Source: Flavobacteriaceae bacterium UJ101
Lineage (GTDB): Bacteria; Bacteroidota; Bacteroidia; Flavobacteriales; UJ101
NCBI GenBank assembly: GCA_001880285.1
Contig: CP016269.1
Span: forward strand, 1,808,501 to 1,872,500
DNA length: 64,000 bases
Direction of reading: 5' to 3'
Positions 58,783 through 64,000 of the stretch are shown piece by piece (position 1 is the stretch's first letter; the number at the start of each line of letters is the position of its first letter). Under the pieces are notes generated by a model. That model did no database searches and was not told where the DNA came from. It saw only the letters and a list, made by a program, of their open reading frames with translations. A program made the position numbers and the translations under genes.

Positions 58783-59808
58783 TTATTTTAAAATCTGATA
58801 AATTTTTTCCACAAAAATTGTTTCATCAATGTCTAAACAAGCCCAATCTCCACGCCAGCATGGTTTATTCCCATAAACAGAACAAGGACGACAATCTAAA
58901 TCACTTCGTTGAATACTATTTTCCTCCGATTGTCCGAACCCCATAAAGCCTGCATAAGGATGTGTAGCACCCCAGAATGATACTACAGGTGTTCCAACCA
59001 AACTAGCCATATGCATGTTAGATGAATCCATGGAAAACATCAGGTTTAAATTACTAATAATTTGGAGTTCTTCTTCTAAAGTTGTTTTCCCAACTAAGCT
59101 TATGGTATTAATATTTTGTTGCGCAATTTCTTCTAAGAGTTTTTTTTCTTTTTCTCCTCCTCCAAAAAGATAAATTTGAAGTTCTGGATCTTGTGCTAGT
59201 GTTTTTACAATATTTTGAATTTTCACAAGAGGATATATTTTTCCTTCATGTTGGGCAAAAGGAGCTATTCCTATGTGTTTTTTAGTAGAGTCAAAAAGAA
59301 TTTTTTCTTGTAAAATAGGAGTTAAAGGTTCTTCTTTATGAGTTAAAGTTTGCTTTATATTGACTGTAATGTCTAATGACCTAAAGACATCTGCATAACG
59401 TTCAAAGGTACTTTTTAAAGGTGTGAATTTTTTATTTTCTTTACGTGTTAAGGCTTTTTTTTCTTTTCTCCCTTTATTGATGGAAGCAATATTGGAAATA
59501 GAAAATTTTAAAAAAAGACGAAGTAGTTGGGTTCTTAAAACGTTATGTAAATCGGCATAAGCATCAAATTTTTCTTTTTTTAAATCTTGTGCTAGTTTAT
59601 AAATACCTAAAATACCTTTATGTTTTGCTTTTAAATCAATTTCTTTAAAAGATAGACGTTCTATATTTTGAAAAAAAGGTTTAAAAAAACCACGAGAAAC
59701 TAGTGTGATGTGAACATCAGGATTTTGTTCCAGAACATTTTTTAAAACGGGAACTATCATGGCAACATCGCCCATAGCAGAAAAACGGGTAACTAATATT
59801 TTTTTCAA
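58783..59808 (-). CDS. Glycosyltransferase family 9 (heptosyltransferase-like)
   Basis: 341 residues of the GT-B fold. ILVTRFSAMGDVAMIVPVL is the family start (R-x-x-x-x-G-D). The donor-site region is MFSMDSSNMHMASLVGTPVVSFWG in part, with S-x-x-x-H-x-A. It ends with DCRPCSVYGNKPCWRGDWACL, a cysteine-rich tail common in this group. It should add a heptose or related sugar to lipopolysaccharide at the inner membrane. Confidence 0.88.
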   Translation of the reverse strand: MKKILVTRFSAMGDVAMIVPVLKNVLEQNPDVHITLVSRGFFKPFFQNIERLSFKEIDLKAKHKGILGIYKLAQDLKKEKFDAYADLHNVLRTQLLRLFLKFSISNIASINKGRKEKKALTRKENKKFTPLKSTFERYADVFRSLDITVNIKQTLTHKEEPLTPILQEKILFDSTKKHIGIAPFAQHEGKIYPLVKIQNIVKTLAQDPELQIYLFGGGEKEKKLLEEIAQQNINTISLVGKTTLEEELQIISNLNLMFSMDSSNMHMASLVGTPVVSFWGATHPYAGFMGFGQSEENSIQRSDLDCRPCSVYGNKPCWRGDWACLDIDETIFVEKIYQILK

Positions 59809-59841
59809 AAACGCATTATTTTTTCAAAAATACTATAAAAA

Positions 59842-59875
59842 ATAAAAAGAGCTGTTTTGAGACAACTCTTTTTAT
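59842..59875 (-). terminator. Terminator behind the prolyl oligopeptidase gene
   Basis: Perfect 10-bp outer stem ATAAAAAGAG / CTCTTTTTAT continued inward by three pairs after one mismatch. It is T-rich on the minus strand and lies 17 bases past the stop. Confidence 0.75.
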
Positions 59876-59892
59876 AAGATATAAAGTAAATA

Positions 59893-62076
59893 TTACATTT
59901 TCTTTTTAGAAGGTAATTGTTCATACCCCATATTATAAAATAAGAAAGACCATACATCAGCACTTTCTTCGATTTGTTTTGAAATAGGTTTCCCAGCTCC
60001 ATGGCCAGCATCTTTTTCAATTCTAATTAATACTGGATTATCTCCCTTATGTTTTTCTTGTACTTCTGCAATAAATTTAAAGGAGTGAGCTGGAACTACA
60101 CGATCATCATGATCAGCAGTTAAAACCATTGTAGAAGGGTATTTTGTTCCTTTTTTGACATTATGTAGAGGAGAATATCCTTTTAAATAATGAAACATTT
60201 CAGGTCCATCATCAGAGCGCCCGTATTCATCTGCCCATCCCCATCCTATGGTAAAAGTATGGTATTTTAACATATCCATTACACCAACAGCAGGATAGGC
60301 TACTTGGTATAAGTCAGGCCGTTGTGTCATACAGGCTCCAATTAGTAATCCTCCATTAGAACCTCCAGCTATGGCTAATTTTTCTTTACGAGTATATTTT
60401 TCGTTGATTAAATATTCTGCTGCTGCAATAAAATCATCAAATACATTTTGTTTTTTGGTTAACATTCCAGCTTTATGCCATTCTGCACCAAATTCTCCAC
60501 CTCCTCGTAAATTGGGAATAGCATAAATACCGCCTTCTTCTAAGAAAGGGATGAAATTGGTTTTAAATGAAGGAACAATATTAATGTTGAATCCTCCATA
60601 AGCGTATAAATAGGTAGGATTATCTCCATTTAAATCAAGTCCTTTTTTAGCTGTTACAAACATAGGAACTTTGGTTCCATCTTTACTAGAATACCACACT
60701 TGTTTTGTTTCGTAGTCAGCAGGATTAAATTGTAATTGAGGTTGAAAATAAATAGAACTTTTTCCTGATGCAATATCATATTCAAAAATAGTAGTTGGAT
60801 AAGTGAAAGATGTAAAGTAATAAAATGATGAAGTGTCTTCATCTTCTCCTTTAAATCCTCCAGCCGTTCCAATTCCAGGAAGTTGAACTTCTTTTTTTGA
60901 TTGTCCATTTACATCAAATTGATAAATTTTTGTAGAAGCATTTTCTAAATAGTTAGCAAATAATTTACCTCCAGAAAAACTAACACTTTCTAATAGAGAT
61001 TTTGACTCAGGAAGAACCTCTTTCCAATCACTTTCTTCATATTTTTCAAAATCAAAAGTAACTAAGCGTTGGTTAGGAGCTTGATAATCTGTTAAAAGAT
61101 AAAACTTTCCATTTTTTACATCGACAATACTATTCTGTGATTCATAATCATCCATAACTGTCCTCCAATCAATTTTATTGAATTCTTGAGTTGCTTTGGC
61201 AATATTAATTTTATTTCCTCCTGTACCTTGTGCAGAAGAAAGGATAAAGTAATTTTCATCATCACTAACCCAAATATTGTTATAAGTTTCAGGTTCAGTA
61301 TCCATATAGACTAAAATGTCCTGATCTTGTGGAGTTCCTAATTTGTGATAATAAACAGAGTGAAATTCATTCTTTTCAGATAATTCAGAGCCTTTTGTTT
61401 TAGGAAATCGAGAATAGAAAAAGCCATCTTTATACCATGATGCAGGAGAAAATTTAACTTGTTCAATTACATCTTTTAAATATTCGTTGGTTTCAATATT
61501 TTTTATTTTAATTGTTTTCCAATCACTTCCAGCTTCATTTATACCGATAGAAGCTAATTTTTTATCTTTAGAAAAAGTTTCAACGTTAGCTGAAGTAGTG
61601 CCTTTTTCAGACATTGAATTGGGGTCTAAAAAAATAGTTTCTTTTCCATCTTTCCCCTTTTTATAATACGTAACCGATTGATTTTGTAATCCGTTATTTT
61701 TACTAATGAAATAGTAATCACCTTTTTTATATGGTAAACCAACTCGCTCGTATTGTAACAATTCTTTTAAACGCTGTTTAAAGTCTTTTTTATATGGAAT
61801 TTGATTTAAATATTGTTCCGTTACAGCGTTTTGTTCATTCACCCATTTCTCGGTTTCTTTACTTCGATCATCTTCCAACCATTGATATGGATCTGCTACT
61901 TTTTCAGTTCCATTAAGATAGGAATCATAAACCGTAGTATCTTTTTTTGAATTAGGATAGTTTAATTCAATTGTATTAAGATTTTTCACTTCAGATAATT
62001 TGTGTGCTTTTTTTTCTTCTTTTTTATGGCAAGCTGTTAGTAAAATAATACTAACGAATAGTGTTATTCTTCTCAT
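59893..62076 (-). CDS. Prolyl oligopeptidase family serine peptidase (S9A), lipoprotein
   Basis: 727 residues. The signal ends in a lipobox (LLTAC, Cys16). A seven-bladed propeller precedes the alpha/beta hydrolase domain. The catalytic triad is Ser573 in GGSNGGLL, Asp657 or 658 in ADHDDRVVP, and His692 in DAGHGAGKP. It cleaves peptides after proline. Being a lipoprotein, it should work on the outer membrane or in the periplasm. Its ATG overlaps the CYTH gene stop by four bases. Confidence 0.93.
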   Translation of the reverse strand: MRRITLFVSIILLTACHKKEEKKAHKLSEVKNLNTIELNYPNSKKDTTVYDSYLNGTEKVADPYQWLEDDRSKETEKWVNEQNAVTEQYLNQIPYKKDFKQRLKELLQYERVGLPYKKGDYYFISKNNGLQNQSVTYYKKGKDGKETIFLDPNSMSEKGTTSANVETFSKDKKLASIGINEAGSDWKTIKIKNIETNEYLKDVIEQVKFSPASWYKDGFFYSRFPKTKGSELSEKNEFHSVYYHKLGTPQDQDILVYMDTEPETYNNIWVSDDENYFILSSAQGTGGNKINIAKATQEFNKIDWRTVMDDYESQNSIVDVKNGKFYLLTDYQAPNQRLVTFDFEKYEESDWKEVLPESKSLLESVSFSGGKLFANYLENASTKIYQFDVNGQSKKEVQLPGIGTAGGFKGEDEDTSSFYYFTSFTYPTTIFEYDIASGKSSIYFQPQLQFNPADYETKQVWYSSKDGTKVPMFVTAKKGLDLNGDNPTYLYAYGGFNINIVPSFKTNFIPFLEEGGIYAIPNLRGGGEFGAEWHKAGMLTKKQNVFDDFIAAAEYLINEKYTRKEKLAIAGGSNGGLLIGACMTQRPDLYQVAYPAVGVMDMLKYHTFTIGWGWADEYGRSDDGPEMFHYLKGYSPLHNVKKGTKYPSTMVLTADHDDRVVPAHSFKFIAEVQEKHKGDNPVLIRIEKDAGHGAGKPISKQIEESADVWSFLFYNMGYEQLPSKKKM

Positions 62077-62546
62077 TTATTCCAATTTTTAAAAGGATTT
62101 GTGCTAATATACGAATTATAGTAGTTTAAGTTTCCTGTAACTTCTTTGATAATCCATTTTGGGAGGATTATTGTTTCATTTTTATCTTTTAATTCAACCT
62201 CTGCTAAGATGAGTCCTTTATTGTCTCCTAGAAATTCATCAATTTCAAAAAGATAGTTTTCATACAAAATTTCATGACGAATTTTTTCAATACAATGTTT
62301 CTCACAAAGAGGAAATAGAATTTTTGCTTCTTGAAGACTGAGTTCTTTTTCCCATTCAAAGCGTTCCAAACCATCTTTTGAAGATTTTCCCTTTACTGTG
62401 ATAAAAGCTTTATTTCCTTTTGTTCGAATACGAACGGTACGTTCAGGATCGGTATTAAGGTAGCCTTGTTTAATTGGAGTTGATTTTTGAATGAATTTTC
62501 TAAAATCATCTGAAACTAAAAATTTACGTTCTATTTCAATATTCAT
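62073..62546 (-). CDS. CYTH domain protein (triphosphate tunnel metalloenzyme)
   Basis: 157 residues. The E-x-E-x-K motif is seen at the start (EIERKFLV, Glu4, Glu6, Lys8). Further basic and acidic strands (RTVRIRTKGNKAFITVKG; FEWEKEL; LAEVELKD) form the tunnel. Family members act on inorganic triphosphate or ATP; this short type is likely an inorganic triphosphatase, but the class IV adenylate cyclase alternative is not excluded. It overlaps the peptidase gene by four bases. Confidence 0.88.
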   Translation of the reverse strand: MNIEIERKFLVSDDFRKFIQKSTPIKQGYLNTDPERTVRIRTKGNKAFITVKGKSSKDGLERFEWEKELSLQEAKILFPLCEKHCIEKIRHEILYENYLFEIDEFLGDNKGLILAEVELKDKNETIILPKWIIKEVTGNLNYYNSYISTNPFKNWNK

Positions 62547-62604
62547 GTGAAATGTATGTATGGATTAATGTAAAAATAGTAATTTTAAAGAAAGAAAATA
62601 CGTT

Positions 62605-63156
62605 TTGGAGAAATCAGAATTAAGAAAACAATATAAACAGAAGAGAAAACAATTAACAGAAGATGAAATTCGGTTGAGAAGTTTAGATCTTTTACGACAA
62701 TTAAAAGAAACGGATGTGTTTGAAAACCAAGTGTTTCATATTTTTTTACCCATTGAGAAACGAAAGGAAGTTTTTACTTGGTTTTTTATTGAATTCTTAA
62801 GGATGAAAGGAAAAACCATTGTGGTCAGTAAATGTGATTTTAAAACGACAACACTTGAACATTTTAGATTAGATAAGGATACTATTTTAAAGGAAAATCA
62901 TTATGGCGTTCCAGAGCCTATTGAAGCAAAGCGTGTTATGCCAAAGGAATTGGATGTTGTTTTTGTCCCGTTGTTAATTTCAGATTCTAATAAATATAGA
63001 GTAGGCTATGGAAAAGGGTTTTATGATCGTTTTTTAGCAGAATGTAGAGAAGATGTTAGAACTATAGGGTTGAATTTTTTTGAGCCAATTGATCACATAA
63101 CTGATGTGAATTCATATGATGTTTCGTTAAGTGAAGTTGTTTTTAATTCAAATTAA
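62605..63156 (+). CDS. 5-formyltetrahydrofolate cyclo-ligase
   Basis: Converts 5-formyl-THF to 5,10-methenyl-THF with ATP. 183 residues from TTG 62605. It starts KSELRKQYKQKRKQL, and RVGYGKGFYDRFLAE is the family signature with the phosphate loop. VPLLISD precedes it. The start is TTG because no ATG precedes the conserved region. A structured region follows; in many bacteria this gene neighbours 6S RNA. Confidence 0.92.
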   Translation: MEKSELRKQYKQKRKQLTEDEIRLRSLDLLRQLKETDVFENQVFHIFLPIEKRKEVFTWFFIEFLRMKGKTIVVSKCDFKTTTLEHFRLDKDTILKENHYGVPEPIEAKRVMPKELDVVFVPLLISDSNKYRVGYGKGFYDRFLAECREDVRTIGLNFFEPIDHITDVNSYDVSLSEVVFNSN

Positions 63157-63201
63157 AAGAAAGGTTTTGGTGAATTCATTTAGAGTTTAATAAAGATTAA
63201 T

Positions 63202-63271
63202 TAGCTTGTTTAAGCAGGCAGAATTAAGAAAGATTTCTACCTGCTATTATAATTTACTAATGAACAAGCTA
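63202..63271. ncRNA. Compound stem-loop, possible structured RNA or terminator of the cyclo-ligase gene
   Basis: Outer arms TAGCTTGTT (63202-63210) and AACAAGCTA (63263-63271) pair perfectly. Inside, AGCAGG (63213-63218) pairs with CCTGCT (63240-63245), followed by AGAA with TTCT after one mismatch. No T-run follows. The asymmetry between the stems is 17 bases on one side. Confidence 0.35.
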
Positions 63272-63587
63272 TGTTTAATTTAGTTAGACTTTCTCTCACG
63301 TCTGATTCGAATATCGGGAGAGATCAACATATATACAAGGAAAGTATGGTGGGATTTATAAATCACGACTACTAATTCATGAATCGCATATTATTTATTT
63401 TATTGATATATATGGTGTTACGCATGCATAAGGTTTTTTACGCATAATTTCTATAAGAATAGTATTTTAGGTTAAAATTATATGAATTAGCATACAAAAA
63501 CGATTGAGCCTGTATCAAGTTTTTAATTATTTTGTTCTTTGAATACCTCAGTTTTCATTTGAATTTTATAAAAAAATAAAAGTATGT

Positions 63588-63622
63588 TTAGAATCATTCT
63601 AACAACAAATGATGTAATTTTG
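63588..63622 (+). promoter_or_regulatory. Palindrome and -7 element before the glutamate-synthase-like gene
   Basis: TTAGAAT-C-ATTCTAA at 63588-63602 is a perfect 7-1-7 inverted repeat, the geometry of Fur/PerR-family boxes. TAATTTTG at 63615-63622 fits TAnnTTTG and lies 31 bases before the ATG. The palindrome covers the -33 region. Confidence 0.45.
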
Positions 63623-63653
63623 TATATTGGAAATAAATTAATTTTATAAGAAA

Positions 63654-64000
63654 ATGTTAGAGTTTTTATCATCAATTTCATGGTGGGTTTGGGTTATCAT
63701 CGTGTTAGTTTTAGTTGCTATTAGAGATATCTTTTTTAACCCTTATCATACTATTACACATAATTTCCCTATAGTTGGACATATTCGCTACATGTTAGAA
63801 AGAATAGGGCCAGAGTTACGCCAATATATTGTTGCAAATAATAGGGAAGAGCGTCCTTTTAATCGAATACAACGTAGTTGGATTTACGCTTCAGCTAAAA
63901 AAGAAAACAATTACGAAAGTTTTGGTACTGATCAGGATATTTATCAACACCAATATGTATTCATAAATCCTGCTATGATTCCTTATGAATTGCCTAAAGA
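63654..64000 (+). CDS. FMN-binding glutamate synthase family protein, N-terminal part (3' end outside window)
   Basis: 115 codons are open to the window end. A membrane-like N-terminal helix (WWVWVIIVLVLVAIRDIFF) is followed by HTITHNFPIVGHIRYMLERIGPELRQYI in parts, then NREERPFNRIQRSWIYASAK. This is the start of the stand-alone GltB-like family (about 500-540 residues) that carries the FMN and 3Fe-4S glutamate synthase domain without the glutaminase domain. The reaction in this group is not settled. A palindrome sits in front of it. Confidence 0.85.
   Translation, partial: MLEFLSSISWWVWVIIVLVLVAIRDIFFNPYHTITHNFPIVGHIRYMLERIGPELRQYIVANNREERPFNRIQRSWIYASAKKENNYESFGTDQDIYQHQYVFINPAMIPYELPK

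Larger units (their letters stand above)
63157..63653. other. Gene-free, structured intergenic region
   Basis: About 500 bases without a convincing ORF. It holds a compound stem-loop (63202-63271), a second hairpin TCTCTC / GAGAGA at about 63291-63322, direct repeats TTACGCAT at 63418 and 63438 (20 bp apart), a palindrome TTAGAAT-C-ATTCTAA at 63588-63602 and a -7 element at 63615-63622. A noncoding RNA is possible. Confidence 0.4.

Noticed and set aside
59805-60020. 71-codon frame at the end of the peptidase gene
   Set aside because: Shadow frame overlapping the peptidase C-terminus and its terminator.
63305-63325. tRNA-like GATTCGAAT in the last intergenic region
   Set aside because: The flanking bases do not form a T stem and no cloverleaf is possible.

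Overview
This window is a chromosomal segment of a low-GC (about 30 percent by eye) member of the Bacteroidota, almost certainly class Flavobacteriia. The evidence is a secreted giant protein with a C-terminal type IX secretion sorting domain, DUF4270, DUF3098, DUF3109 and DUF6168-like genes, a split ATP synthase operon without beta and epsilon, an AtpB with a long N-terminal extension, promoters of the Bacteroidota TAnnTTTG type, and starts without Shine-Dalgarno sequences. I cannot name the genus. Both ends cut genes: an rRNA methyltransferase on the left and an FMN-binding glutamate synthase family protein on the right. No rRNA, tRNA, IS element, prophage or CRISPR array was seen.

Layout. 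1-8.1 kb is a heme and iron block: hemH, a PepSY transmembrane protein, a siderophore-type TonB receptor, an acetyltransferase, hemE and hemD. 8.2-13.5 kb is a housekeeping run on the minus strand (truB, uppP, DUF3098, ftsX, a NUDIX hydrolase, glmS), followed by DUF4270 and a half-length glycogen-synthase-like gene. Divergent from these are panC, panD, a flippase-like membrane protein and the atpBEFHAG operon (16.2-24.2 kb). The operon carries a hairpin behind atpE and a 54-bp tandem repeat that begins at the atpG stop codon.

24.2-29.6 kb is the most accessory-looking part. It holds a Rieske oxygenase, a glyoxalase-like protein, a small lipoprotein and a ferredoxin-type reductase in one operon, then a small membrane protein and a three-part secreted cytochrome c protein. 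These are linked by two perfect TTGAT-N4-ATCAA boxes, each about 41 bp upstream of a predicted start of transcription, and a Crp/Fnr-family gene lies next to them. 29.6-38.6 kb carries histidine degradation (a LysR regulator divergent from hutH and hutU, with hutI further on) interrupted by a thioesterase and by a TetR/SulP transporter pair that shares a 17-bp palindromic operator.

38.8-64 kb mixes small membrane proteins, recX, an aldo/keto reductase, the 1649-residue type IX secretion substrate, aconitase, an SLC13 transporter, a dgt/RDD/DUF3109 operon, MarC, rnpA, a bacilliredoxin, DNA polymerase IV, an LPS-type glycosyltransferase, a prolyl oligopeptidase lipoprotein, a CYTH protein and 5-formyltetrahydrofolate cyclo-ligase. 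A structured, gene-free stretch of about 500 bp precedes the right-hand gene.

No large undescribed multi-gene system stands out. The best candidates for a second look are the FNR/CRP-boxed Rieske/cytochrome regulon, the degenerate glycogen synthase paired with DUF4270, the atpG repeat array, the palindromic extragenic repeats next to AC-rich leaders, and the structured stretch after 63.2 kb.
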